Source of the DNA: Brachybacterium massiliense
GTDB taxonomy: Bacteria; Actinomycetota; Actinomycetes; Actinomycetales; Dermabacteraceae
DNA: 49,455 nt
Assembly (NCBI RefSeq): GCF_900184245.1
Contig: NZ_FXXB01000008.1
Location: 1,290,687-1,340,141, forward strand
Reading direction: 5' to 3'
A program made the position numbers and the translations under genes. Under the pieces are notes generated by a model, which worked only from the letters and a program-made list of their open reading frames with translations, made no database searches and was not told the DNA's origin. Of this stretch, positions 25,452 through 33,510 are shown in pieces (position 1 is the first letter of the stretch; every line of letters starts with the position of its first letter).

Positions 25452-26354
25452 CTACTTGATGCCGGTGGTGGCGAAGCCCTTGACCAGGAAGCGCTGGCCG
25501 AACAGGAACACCAGGAACAGCGGGATCAGGGAGACCACCGACATGGCGAACATCGCGCCCCAGTCGGAGGAGCCCTGGGTGTCCAGGAAGGACTTCAGCG
25601 CCAGCGGAACGGTGAAGTTGTCCGGGGTGGTGAGGTAGATGAGGGAGCCGAAGAAGTCGTTCCACATCCACATGAAGGTGAAGATCGTGGTGGTCGCCAG
25701 CGCCGGCAGCATCAGCGGCAGGATCACCTGGAAGAAGATCCGGAAGTGGCCGCAGCCGTCGATGCGGGCCGCCTCGTCCAGCTCGCGCGGGATGCCGCGG
25801 ATGAACTGCACCATCAGGAAGATGAAGAACGCGTCGGTGGCCAGGAACTTCGGCAGGATCAGCGGCAGCATCGTGTTCACCCAGCCGGTCTGGGAGAACA
25901 TGATGTACTGCGGCACGATCACCACGTGGATCGGCAGCATCAGGGTCATCAGCATGACCGCGAAGGCGATGTTGCGGCCCCAGAACTTCAGCCGCGCGAA
26001 GGCGTAGGCGGTCAGGGAACAGGCGACCAGGTTGCCGATCACGCAGCCCAGCACCAGCAGCGTGGAGTTCATCAGGTAGTGCGAGAACGGCTGGGACAGC
26101 GACTCCCAGCCCCGCGCGTAGTTCGACAGGTCGAAGCTCAGCGGGAACAGGCTGGGGTTGCGGAAGATCTCCTCGTTGGGCCGCAGGGAGGAGACCACCA
26201 TCCACAGCAGCGGGTAGATCATCGCGAGGCTGGCCGCGATCATGATCGCGTGGCGCAGCACGCGACGGCCCAGGCGGCGCGGACGGCGCTTGGGGACGAC
26301 GGGGGCGGGGGCCTGACCGACGGTCTCGGCGGGCCGGCTCTGCAGATCAGTCAT
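25452..26354 (-). CDS. CUT1 ABC permease (MalG type)
   Basis: A 300-residue permease. The N-tail is Arg-rich (PKRRPRRLGRRVLRHAIM), followed by six hydrophobic spans and the EAA loop PRELDEAARIDGCGHFRIFF near residues 185-204. The MalG-type C-terminus is FGQRFLVKGFATTGIK. It begins inside the end of the upstream permease gene (8-base overlap), so the two are translationally coupled. Forms the channel with that partner and takes up ligand from the binding protein encoded at 27368-28669, and perhaps from the orphan one at 29196. No ATPase gene is nearby. Confidence 0.92.
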   Translation of the reverse strand: MTDLQSRPAETVGQAPAPVVPKRRPRRLGRRVLRHAIMIAASLAMIYPLLWMVVSSLRPNEEIFRNPSLFPLSFDLSNYARGWESLSQPFSHYLMNSTLLVLGCVIGNLVACSLTAYAFARLKFWGRNIAFAVMLMTLMLPIHVVIVPQYIMFSQTGWVNTMLPLILPKFLATDAFFIFLMVQFIRGIPRELDEAARIDGCGHFRIFFQVILPLMLPALATTTIFTFMWMWNDFFGSLIYLTTPDNFTVPLALKSFLDTQGSSDWGAMFAMSVVSLIPLFLVFLFGQRFLVKGFATTGIK

Positions 26355-27285
26355 CGTAGAACACCCAGTACTTGGAGGCGAAGAAGTTGATGGCGGTGAA
26401 GATCGCGACGATGATCAGCAGCAGCCACGCCATCGCGGAGGCGTACCCCATGTCGAACTGGGTGAAGCCCTTGATGTAGAGGTACAGCGTGTAGAACATC
26501 GTCGAGTCCGAGGGGCCGCCGGTGCCGCCGGAGACCACGAAGGCCTGCGTGAACGACTGGAACGCGTTGATCACCTGCAGCACCACGTTGAAGAAGATGA
26601 TCGGGGTCAGCAACGGCAGCGTGATCCGGAAGAACTGCGCGATCTTCGAGGCGCCGTCGACCGAGGCGGCCTCGTAGTACATCTCGGGGATCTGCCGCAG
26701 TCCCGCCAGGAAGATGATCATCGGCGAGCCGAAGGTCCACACGTGCAGCAGGATGATCGTGCCGAGCGCGGTGTCCGGGTTCGAGACCCAGCCGGGCAGG
26801 TTCTCGAAGCCGAGCATCCCGCCCACCTGGTTGATCAGGCCGTTGGCGCCGAACATCTGCCGCCACAGGATCGCGATCGCGACCGAGCCGCCCAGGAGCG
26901 AGGGCAGGTAGAACACCGAGCGGTAGAAGGCCAGGCCCTTGATGCCCTGGTTCAGCGCGACCGCGAGCAGCAGCGCGGCGATCAGCTGCAGCGGGGTGCC
27001 CACGAACACGTAGATGAAGGTGACCAGCAGGGAGTTGTGCAGGCGGGTGTCGCCGATCATCTCCTTGATGTTCGCCAGTCCCACGAACTCGGGCGGGGCC
27101 AGCAGGCTGTAGTCGGTGAACGCGAGAGCGAACGACGCGATCATCGGGATCAGCGTGATCCCGAGGAAGCCGAGCACCCACGGCAGCATGAACACCGCGG
27201 CCTGCTTGTTGTCGGGATGCTTCTCCTTCGGTCCGCCCTTCTTGCGTGACGAGACGATGGAAGCGAGTTCTCCCACGGCGCTCAT
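26347..27285 (-). CDS. CUT1 ABC permease (MalF type)
   Basis: A 312-residue permease. The start at ATG 27285 follows GAAGGGAAG; upstream frames to 27450 would overlap the binding-protein gene. After a Lys-rich N-tail (SSRKKGGPKEKHPDNKQ) come six spans, including AAVFMLPWVLGFLGITLIP, and the EAA loop EMYYEAASVDGASKIAQFF. The phage-shock-like VVSGGTGGPSDSTMF segment near residue 255 is typical of MalF-type sugar permeases. It is separated from the binding-protein gene by an 82-base gap filled with a long hairpin. Confidence 0.92.
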   Translation of the reverse strand: MSAVGELASIVSSRKKGGPKEKHPDNKQAAVFMLPWVLGFLGITLIPMIASFALAFTDYSLLAPPEFVGLANIKEMIGDTRLHNSLLVTFIYVFVGTPLQLIAALLLAVALNQGIKGLAFYRSVFYLPSLLGGSVAIAILWRQMFGANGLINQVGGMLGFENLPGWVSNPDTALGTIILLHVWTFGSPMIIFLAGLRQIPEMYYEAASVDGASKIAQFFRITLPLLTPIIFFNVVLQVINAFQSFTQAFVVSGGTGGPSDSTMFYTLYLYIKGFTQFDMGYASAMAWLLLIIVAIFTAINFFASKYWVFYDD

Positions 27286-27311
27286 TGGCGTCTTCCCTTC
27301 GTGGTCGGGGC

Positions 27312-27354
27312 GCCGGTGCGGCCGACGGGGGTGGACCCCGCCGGCCGCGTCGGC
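27312..27354 (-). terminator. Hairpin between binding-protein and permease genes
   Basis: Nineteen-base arms at 27312-27330 and 27336-27354 pair with two G-T wobbles and one mismatch across a 5-base loop. Position and lack of a T-run match the hairpin at 7352-7396 in the other transporter operon, so partial termination or message stabilisation downstream of the binding-protein gene is likely. Confidence 0.55.
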
Positions 27355-27367
27355 ACGTCGGCGATGA

Positions 27368-28669
27368 TCAGGCCAGGGCCGCTTCGAGCTCGTCGAGCAC
27401 GCGCTGGCCGGCCTCGGCCGGGGTGAGGGTGCCGAAGAGCATGTCCTCACCGGCGCGGGTGAGGATGTCCTCGAACTGGCCGCCGCCCTGCGGGGTGATC
27501 TCGGGGGCTCCGCCCAGCTCGGACTCGATCAGGTCGAGGTAGTCCACGGCCTTGGTATTGGCCTCGTCCAGATCGGGGATGATCGCCTCGCGCACGGTGA
27601 GGTTGCCGGGCACGCCCCGCTCGACCGAGAGGATCTTTCCGGCATCGGGCGAGTTCACCAGGAAGTCCACGAAGGCGACGGCTGCGTCGGGATCCGAGGC
27701 GTTCGCGGAGACGGCCCAGTACATCGAGGCCTTGTACCACAGCGCCGCATCGGCGGAGGAGCCGGTCATCGACGGCGGGCGCAGCACCACGACGCCCTCG
27801 GGCACGAGGCCGTCATGGGCGACGACCTGGTTGGACCAGGCCACGGTCATGGCGACGTTGCCGGTCGCGAAGAAGGACTGGTCCATGGACTTCGCGGCGT
27901 CCTCGACGGAGAGGCTCGCATCCGGGCAGGCCTTCTCGTCCTGGATGCGCTTGGTCCACTCGAACCAGGCGGTGGCGGTCTCGAGGTCGAATCCGGCGCC
28001 GCCGTCCTTGTACTGGTCCTGGCCGGCCTGACGCACGTATACCTGGAACAGGCCCTGGACGGTGCCCATCTGGGTCATGCCCCAGGTGCCGTCGGGAGTG
28101 TTCTCGGTGATCGCCACGGCGGTCTCGACCAGGTCGTCCCAGGTCCAGGTGGAGTCGTCGGGGATCTCCACGCCCGCCTCCTCGAAGACGACGGGGTTGA
28201 TGAGGAAGGCGAAGGCGTTCAGGCCCGCGTTGATCGCGGCCAGGCCCACCTCGGGCAGCTCGCCCACCTCGACCGAACCGGGGGCGAAGTCCTCGGTGTT
28301 CAGGCCGGCGCCGGCGAGGTCGAGCAGGGCGCCGCGCCCGCCGTACTCGGCGAGGTACTTCTCGTCCATCTGGACCACGTCGGGGAAGTCGCCGCCGGCG
28401 GTCTGGGTGGCGAGCTTGTCCCAGTAGCCGCTCCACTCGCCGGGCTCGAGGCTGAGGGTGACGTCGGGGGCGACCTCGGCGTAGGCATCGGCCACGTCCT
28501 GGGTGTTCTGGTCACGGGTGGGATTGCCCCACCAGGCCACGCGGAGGGTGGCGCTGCCGTCCTCCCCGCCGCCGCTTCCGCCACCGGTGGCGTTGGGGCC
28601 GCAGGCGGCGAGGCCTGCGAGGCCGGGGACGGCGAGACCAAGGGCAAGGGCTGTGCGTCGGGTGAGCAT
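27368..28669 (-). CDS. Extracellular sugar-binding lipoprotein
   Basis: A 433-residue solute-binding protein. ATG 28669 has AGGAG five bases upstream and opens a Tat-like lipoprotein signal (LTRRTALALGLAVPGLAG) with lipobox LAAC, lipidated Cys near residue 24. Mature features include LRVAWWGNPTRDQNTQDV, WSGYWDKLATQTAGGDFPDV and VQMDEKYLAEYGGRGALLDL. It is closely related to the binding protein encoded divergently at 29196 (shared GYWDKLATQ, AGGD and QMDE motifs). It serves the two downstream permeases. Ligand is unknown; the rhamnosidase in the operon suggests a rhamnose-containing oligosaccharide or glycoside. Confidence 0.92.
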   Translation of the reverse strand: MLTRRTALALGLAVPGLAGLAACGPNATGGGSGGGEDGSATLRVAWWGNPTRDQNTQDVADAYAEVAPDVTLSLEPGEWSGYWDKLATQTAGGDFPDVVQMDEKYLAEYGGRGALLDLAGAGLNTEDFAPGSVEVGELPEVGLAAINAGLNAFAFLINPVVFEEAGVEIPDDSTWTWDDLVETAVAITENTPDGTWGMTQMGTVQGLFQVYVRQAGQDQYKDGGAGFDLETATAWFEWTKRIQDEKACPDASLSVEDAAKSMDQSFFATGNVAMTVAWSNQVVAHDGLVPEGVVVLRPPSMTGSSADAALWYKASMYWAVSANASDPDAAVAFVDFLVNSPDAGKILSVERGVPGNLTVREAIIPDLDEANTKAVDYLDLIESELGGAPEITPQGGGQFEDILTRAGEDMLFGTLTPAEAGQRVLDELEAALA

Positions 28670-28867
28670 CGGTTCTCCTGTCGTCGTCGCTGTCGCGGCG
28701 GTCCGGCGGACCACCGTGGTCCTCCGAGCGGGTCGTGCCTGGGCTGGAACTCCGTCGTCCTGCCCGGTGCGCTGCGGGGGCGACATCGCCACCTCCGCGC
28801 CGCGTCAGGGTGAGAGCTGTCTTTTTCCCTGCGGCCGCTCGGACGAGAGCCCGAGCAGTGGCCTTAG

Positions 28868-28955
28868 GAAAGCGCTTCACGAAAGGGTTTGTCAAGCCGC
28901 GATCATCACGTCGAGGTCACGATGCGAAACCGGTTCCCGACGGCGAATCGATTTC
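28868..28955. promoter_or_regulatory. Leftward promoter with three CG-centred palindromes
   Basis: A consensus -35 TTGACA (minus strand, 28890-28895) lies upstream of the 28669 gene; the -10 is not clear. Three LacI-style palindromes surround it: AAGCGCTT (28870-28877, between -35 and start), AACCGGTT (28928-28935) and AATCGATT (28946-28953), each flanked by G-A on the left and by T-C or C on the right. Together they suggest multi-site control by a LacI protein, perhaps that encoded at 18004. The remainder of the 526-base gap (28670-29195) has no gene. Confidence 0.5.
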
Positions 28956-29012
28956 AGGCCCATTCCTGCACTTCACGGGCGGACCTGCGCCATCGCCGTC
29001 GCTAACCCCCTC

Positions 29013-29072
29013 TTGTGCCGTTCGAGGCGGCAGGCTTAGTGTGACTGCACAACTAAACCTGAAACGACTCAG
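29013..29072 (+). promoter_or_regulatory. Rightward promoter with rhamnose-type operator
   Basis: TTGTGC (29013-29018) and TAGTGT (29037-29042), 18 bases apart, form a plausible promoter for the 29196 gene. TGAAACGACTCA (29060-29071) just downstream is the exact reverse complement of TGAGTCGTTTCA at 11816-11827 upstream of rhaI. Its position over the first transcribed bases fits repression. Confidence 0.5.
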
Positions 29073-29195
29073 CGCAGACTCTCCCGTCCACCGTGCGGGC
29101 AGCGCCCGTGCCGAGCGCATCGCCGGGGCACAGCCGCCCCGGCACTCTGACACCCGGCACCCGCCGCACCGGCCCCACGACCCGAAGGATCGACG

Positions 29196-30515
29196 ATGAT
29201 CTCGCGACGCCGCACCCTGTCCCTGCTCGCCGCCGCCGGCACCGTCCCGGCGCTCTCCGCCCTGGCCGGCTGCGGTCCCAACGCCTCCCCCGGAGGTGAC
29301 GGGGAGGGCGGCGGGCCGCTGCGCGTCTACTGGTGGGGCGGCGATCTGCGCAACGGCCTCACCCGCGAGGCGCTGGACCTGTTCTCCGCCGCGCACGAAG
29401 ACATCGAGGTCTCCCCCGAGTACAGCGAGTGGACCGGCTACTGGGACAAGCTCGCCACCCAGTTCGCCGGCGGCGACGCCCCGGATGTGCTCCAGATGGA
29501 CGAGGCCTACATCGACTCCTACGGCACCCGCTCCTCGCTGCTGGACCTCGAGACCGTCTCGGACGTGCTCGATCTCAGCGCAATGGACGACGCCGTGCTG
29601 GACACCGGCCGGCTGGCCGACGGCACGCTCGTGGGAGCGCCGCTGGGCATCGGGATCTTCTCCGTGGGCGTGAACCCCACGATCCTCGAGCAGGCGGGCC
29701 TCGAGATGCCCGATGACACCTCCTGGACCTGGGAGGACTTCGCCGAGCTCAGCACCGCGGTGAGCGACTGGGCCAGCGGCGCCGGCGAGGACGTGGTGGG
29801 CTTCGACTTCTTCGGCACCAGCGCCGCGGAGCTCGGCGCCTGGGCGCGCCAGAGCGGGGAGCAGGTGTTCCCCCGCGAGGACGAGACGCTGATCAGCAAG
29901 GACACGATCGTCGCGTACCTCGAGTACGCCCGTGCGCTGGTGGACTCGGGCGCGGTGGTGAGCCCCTCGGAGCAGATCGAGGACTTCGCCGCGGGCGTGG
30001 AGCAGGGCCGGTTCGGCAACAACCGCTCCGCCTTCCACTTCCAGTTCCACACCCAGGTGCAGACCTTCCAGGCGGCCTCCGGCTCGCCCCTGCGGCTGCT
30101 GCGCCTGCCGGCCCGCACCAGCGGCGACCCGCAGATGGTCAACAAGGCCTCGATGTACTGGTCGATCGCGAACACCGCCGCGGATCCCACCTCCGCCGGA
30201 ACGCTCGTGGACTTCCTGCTGCGGGACCCCGAGGCCGCGAAGATCCTCAAGATCGAACGCGGCGTGACCGCCTTCCCCGAGCTGCAGGACGAGATCGAGA
30301 CGGTGCTCGACGAGAACGAGATGGTCTCCCTCGACTTCGCCCGCGAGATGCAGGCCGAGGTGGTGCGCCCGCCGCTGGTGACCCCGGCCTCCGGCGTCGG
30401 CTTCGGCGACGAGCTCTCGCGGCTGGGCGAGGAGTCCCTGTTCGGCAACCGCGAGCCCGCCGACGTGGCCGACGAGATCCTCAGCGTGCTCGAGGGCATG
30501 CAGCCCGAGCTCTGA
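29196..30515 (+). CDS. Orphan extracellular sugar-binding lipoprotein
   Basis: A 439-residue binding protein with a Tat/lipoprotein signal (MISRRRTLSLLAAAG) and lipobox LAGC, lipidated Cys near residue 26. GAAGGA lies six bases upstream. Mature motifs LRVYWWGGDLRNGLT, WTGYWDKLATQFAGGD and VLQMDEAYIDSYG mark it as a paralogue of the divergently encoded 28669 protein. No permease or ATPase gene accompanies it on this strand, so it probably shares the 25452-27285 permeases. Its promoter carries the same operator motif as rhaI, suggesting its ligand belongs to the rhamnose regulon. A 92-base gap with only a weak hairpin (30549-30569) separates it from the next gene. Confidence 0.9.
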   Translation: MISRRRTLSLLAAAGTVPALSALAGCGPNASPGGDGEGGGPLRVYWWGGDLRNGLTREALDLFSAAHEDIEVSPEYSEWTGYWDKLATQFAGGDAPDVLQMDEAYIDSYGTRSSLLDLETVSDVLDLSAMDDAVLDTGRLADGTLVGAPLGIGIFSVGVNPTILEQAGLEMPDDTSWTWEDFAELSTAVSDWASGAGEDVVGFDFFGTSAAELGAWARQSGEQVFPREDETLISKDTIVAYLEYARALVDSGAVVSPSEQIEDFAAGVEQGRFGNNRSAFHFQFHTQVQTFQAASGSPLRLLRLPARTSGDPQMVNKASMYWSIANTAADPTSAGTLVDFLLRDPEAAKILKIERGVTAFPELQDEIETVLDENEMVSLDFAREMQAEVVRPPLVTPASGVGFGDELSRLGEESLFGNREPADVADEILSVLEGMQPEL

Positions 30516-30607
30516 CCGCTCCCCTCCTCCCTCACGGCCCTTCCGCCGCGGCCTGGCATGCGGAGGCCGTCGCCGCCGTCGCCGAATGATCCGAGGCTGA
30601 GCACGCG

Positions 30608-32737
30608 ATGACCGACGAGCGCCCGATCGACCGCGCCGCCCTGCTCGCACGGCACTCCCCGCGCCTGGAGGGGAGGGAGGACGCCGTGCTCTCGGTGGGC
30701 AACGGCAGCTTCGCAGTGGGCGTGGACCGCACGGGCACGCAGACCTTCGCCGGGCCGGGCAGCGAGGAGCCCCGGATCGGGGTGCTCGCCGAGTGGGGCT
30801 GGCACACCATGCCCGCCCCTCCGCCGGTGCCCTGGGAGTCGCTGCTGCGCCCCTACGACTCCCCGCGCGGTCGGGCGCTGTACATGGACCTGCCCGGCGG
30901 CACCGAGGATCCCGGGCCCGGCCCGGCCTGGTACCGGGAGAACCCGCACAAGGTCTCCCTGTTGCGCTTCGCGCTGGTGGATCCGCTGACCGGCCGCTCC
31001 CCCGCCCCGGCGGAGATCGGGCAGGCCGAGCAGCGGCTCGACCTGGCCACCGGCACGATCCGCTCGACCTTCCGGTACCGGGGGCAGCCGTGCGAGGTGG
31101 TCACCGCCGCGGACCCCGAGCACGCGGCCCTCGCGGTGCGGCTGCGCACACCCGGGCTCGCGCTGCTGCTGGACTTCCCCTACGGCAGCACCGACTGGGA
31201 CCGCACCGCGGACTGGGCGCGGCCCGCGGCGCACAGCACCCGCCTCGAGGACCGGGTGATCCGGCGCCGGATGGATGATCTGGCCTACGACGTGCACCTC
31301 CACGGCGCGCGCGGGGAGCAGGACGGGCCGCACACGGTGCGGCTGCGGGCCGACGTTCCCGGCCTCGCCAGCGCGGACGGGGCGGACGGGGTGGACGGGG
31401 CGCTCGATGTGGTGCTCAAGCTGGTGCCGCGCCAGGTGCCACCGCTGTCTCTGCCCGAGCGCGGCCCGTCGGCCGCACCGGCCGCCCTCGCGCAGTCCGA
31501 CCCCGCGACGATCGCGCTGTCCGGGCCGGTGGTGCGCGAGCGTGCCGCGGAGTTCTGGGCCGCGCACTGGCGCAGCGCCGGGATGCTGGATCTCAGCCGC
31601 GCCGAGGATCCGCGCGCCCAGGAGCTCGAGCGGCGCGCGGTGCTCTCCCTCTACCTCCAGCGCGTTCACGCTGCGGGCGTGCTGCCGCCCGCAGAGACGG
31701 GTCTGCTCGCGAACTCCTGGCGGGGGAAGTTCCACCTCGAGATGCACTGGTGGCATGCGGCGCACTTCGCGCTGTGGGGCGATGCGGCATCCCTGCGCCG
31801 GGGCCTCGCCTTCTACACCGCCGCCCTGCCGGTGGCGCGAGAGACCGCGGCCCGTCAGGGCTGCCGCGGCGCCCGCTGGCCCAAGCAGCTCGGCCCCGAT
31901 CTGCGCGAGGCGCCCAGCGACATCGGCCCCTTCCTGCTGTGGCAGCAGCCCCATCCGATCCACCTGGTCGAGCTGCTGCGCCGCGCCGAACCGTCCGCGG
32001 CCGACGAGCCGGCGCTGATCGAGCTGGTCGAGGCCAGCGCCCTGTGCCTGGTGGACCTGCTGCGTCCCCACGGTGCACACCTGGGGCTCGGCCCGCCGCT
32101 GGTGGGGGCGCAGGAGAGGCACGTCAGCGACCGCGACCGGCTGCACGATCCCTCCTTCGAGCTCGCCTACGTCGCCTGGGCGCTGCGTATCGCCGATGAC
32201 TGGCGCGCCCGGCGCGGAGCGGAGGGTGCCGGGGAGCTCACCGCGATCGCCCGACGGATCCACGCACCGCTCACCGCCGAGGGCCGCCTGCGCACCTTCC
32301 GGGCGGGCCCGGCGATGGACCGCTCGGTTCACCCCTCTCACCTGCTCGCCCACGGCATGGTCCCGCCCACCGGCACGATCCCGGACGCGGTGGCGGCCGA
32401 GGCGTTCGAGGATGCGCTCGCCGCCTGGGACTGGGAGTCCAGCTGGGGCTGGGACTACCCGGCGCTCGCGATGACCGCGGCACGGCTGGGCCGCCCCGAG
32501 GCGGCGGTGGATGCGCTGCTGCTGGACACGGTGAAGAACCGCTGCGATGCGGCCGGGCATTTCCCGCAGCGTCCGGGACTGCCCGCCTATCTGCCCGCCA
32601 ACGGCGGCACCCTGATCGCGCTCGCGCTGATGAGCGCCGGCTGGGACGGCGGGCCGGGCGCCCCCGGTCTGCCGCCGGCCTGGCAGGCGCGATGGGAGGG
32701 GATCCAGCCGCTGCCGGGCCCGCTGCCGCCCCTCTGA
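30608..32737 (+). CDS. Six-hairpin glycosidase-like protein (GH65-like)
   Basis: A 709-residue cytoplasmic protein with no signal peptide. The N-terminus has the pattern RHSPRLEGREDAVLSVGNGS with GVDRTGTQTF and GVLAEWGWHTMP, which I associate with uncharacterised (alpha/alpha)6-barrel glycosidase-like proteins distantly related to GH65/GH95. The second half is helix-rich: FHLEMHWWHAAHFALWG, YPALAMTAARLGRPEAAVDA and NGGTLIALALMSAGW. The ribosome site is weak. It follows the orphan binding protein on the same strand and probably cleaves or phosphorolyses part of an imported glycan. Catalytic acids cannot be named with confidence. Its central D-G-A-D-G-V-D-G run comes from a short GC repeat near 31375-31400. 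Confidence 0.65.
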   Translation: MTDERPIDRAALLARHSPRLEGREDAVLSVGNGSFAVGVDRTGTQTFAGPGSEEPRIGVLAEWGWHTMPAPPPVPWESLLRPYDSPRGRALYMDLPGGTEDPGPGPAWYRENPHKVSLLRFALVDPLTGRSPAPAEIGQAEQRLDLATGTIRSTFRYRGQPCEVVTAADPEHAALAVRLRTPGLALLLDFPYGSTDWDRTADWARPAAHSTRLEDRVIRRRMDDLAYDVHLHGARGEQDGPHTVRLRADVPGLASADGADGVDGALDVVLKLVPRQVPPLSLPERGPSAAPAALAQSDPATIALSGPVVRERAAEFWAAHWRSAGMLDLSRAEDPRAQELERRAVLSLYLQRVHAAGVLPPAETGLLANSWRGKFHLEMHWWHAAHFALWGDAASLRRGLAFYTAALPVARETAARQGCRGARWPKQLGPDLREAPSDIGPFLLWQQPHPIHLVELLRRAEPSAADEPALIELVEASALCLVDLLRPHGAHLGLGPPLVGAQERHVSDRDRLHDPSFELAYVAWALRIADDWRARRGAEGAGELTAIARRIHAPLTAEGRLRTFRAGPAMDRSVHPSHLLAHGMVPPTGTIPDAVAAEAFEDALAAWDWESSWGWDYPALAMTAARLGRPEAAVDALLLDTVKNRCDAAGHFPQRPGLPAYLPANGGTLIALALMSAGWDGGPGAPGLPPAWQARWEGIQPLPGPLPPL

Positions 32738-32773
32738 GCACACCCCCGCTCGGCCCGCACGCCCCGCACGTGC

Positions 32774-32809
32774 CGGCCGGGCCGACAGGTCCGCCCGGAG
32801 ACCCGGCCG
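32774..32809 (+). terminator. Candidate terminator after the six-hairpin gene
   Basis: CGGCCGGG (32774-32781) and CCCGGCCG (32802-32809) form an 8-bp stem with a 20-base loop, starting 36 bases after the stop codon. No T-tract follows. A TAGCAT (32838-32843) just beyond is a possible -10 for the next gene. Confidence 0.35.
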
Positions 32810-32877
32810 CGTTCACCTGCTCGCCATCCGCGCTGTCTAGCATGCCCGCAGCGGACGGCGCACGACAGGAGGCGGGC

Positions 32878-33510
32878 ATGGACCTCACCGAGTGGGCGCT
32901 CGCGCTGATGGATCTGCTCGGCGACCCCGGCACGGCGCTGGTGATCGCGCTCGAGGCGCTGTTCCCGCCGATCCCCGGGGAGGTGCTGCTGCCCTTCGCC
33001 GGGGTGGCCGCGGCCGATTCCGGGCAGCACGTGCTGGTCCCGCTCGTCTGGACCACGCTCGGCTCGGTGGTGGGAGGGCTCGGTGTCTACACCGTTGGCC
33101 GCCTGCTGGGGCTGCGCCGCACCCGCGCCGTGGTGCGCCGCCTGCCGCTGCTCGAGGAGCGGGACGTGGACGCGGCGATGCGCTTCTTCGACCGGTGGGG
33201 GTTCCCGGCGGTGGCGATCGCCCGCTTCGTGCCGATGGTGCGCACCGTGATCTCCATCCCGGCCGGGATCGAGCGCATGCCGATCTGGCTGTTCGCGCTG
33301 GCCACCGGGCTCGGCTCGGGGGTGTGGAACGCCCTGTTCGTGGTGACCGGGTACCTGTTCGGGCAGGCCGGGGGCGAGGCGCTCGAGGGCTTCGTGCGCC
33401 TGTACTCGGGCGTGGTCGCGGTGATCGGCGTGGTCGCGGTGGTGGTGATGACGGTGCGTCGCCTGCGTGCCCGCCGCGCGGCCCCCGCACCGCCTACCCT
33501 CGAGGAATGA
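32878..33510 (+). CDS. DedA-family membrane protein
   Basis: A 210-residue protein of the DedA/VTT family, integral membrane proteins linked to lipid flipping and membrane homeostasis. The signature segments are visible: ALEALFPPIPGEVLLPFAGV near residues 24-43, VGRLLGLRRTRAVVRRLP, FFDRWGFPAVAIARFVPMVR with the conserved Arg-x3-Pro-x2-Arg, then SIPAGIERMP and a Gly-rich GLGSGVWNALFVVTGYLFG. The last helix ends in an Arg-rich tail. ATG 32878 has AGGAGG five bases upstream. The stop overlaps the sirtuin start as ATGA, although the sirtuin also appears to have its own leaderless promoter. Confidence 0.92.
   Translation: MDLTEWALALMDLLGDPGTALVIALEALFPPIPGEVLLPFAGVAAADSGQHVLVPLVWTTLGSVVGGLGVYTVGRLLGLRRTRAVVRRLPLLEERDVDAAMRFFDRWGFPAVAIARFVPMVRTVISIPAGIERMPIWLFALATGLGSGVWNALFVVTGYLFGQAGGEALEGFVRLYSGVVAVIGVVAVVVMTVRRLRARRAAPAPPTLEE
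33495..33506 (+). promoter_or_regulatory. Leaderless promoter for the sirtuin gene
   Basis: TACCCT (33495-33500) is exactly six bases from ATG 33507, the TANNNT-N6-ATG spacing of actinobacterial leaderless transcripts. It lies inside the end of the dedA-type gene. GAGGA before the ATG is too close to be a normal ribosome site. Confidence 0.4.

Noticed and set aside
28670..29195. A small gene in the divergent gap
   Set aside because: Short frames there have no ribosome site and run through the promoter palindromes.
29519..32743. A minus-strand frame of more than 1,000 codons opposite the binding protein and six-hairpin genes
   Set aside because: Low-complexity Arg/Ser/Gly antisense frame; the plus-strand genes have lipobox, start sites and family motifs.
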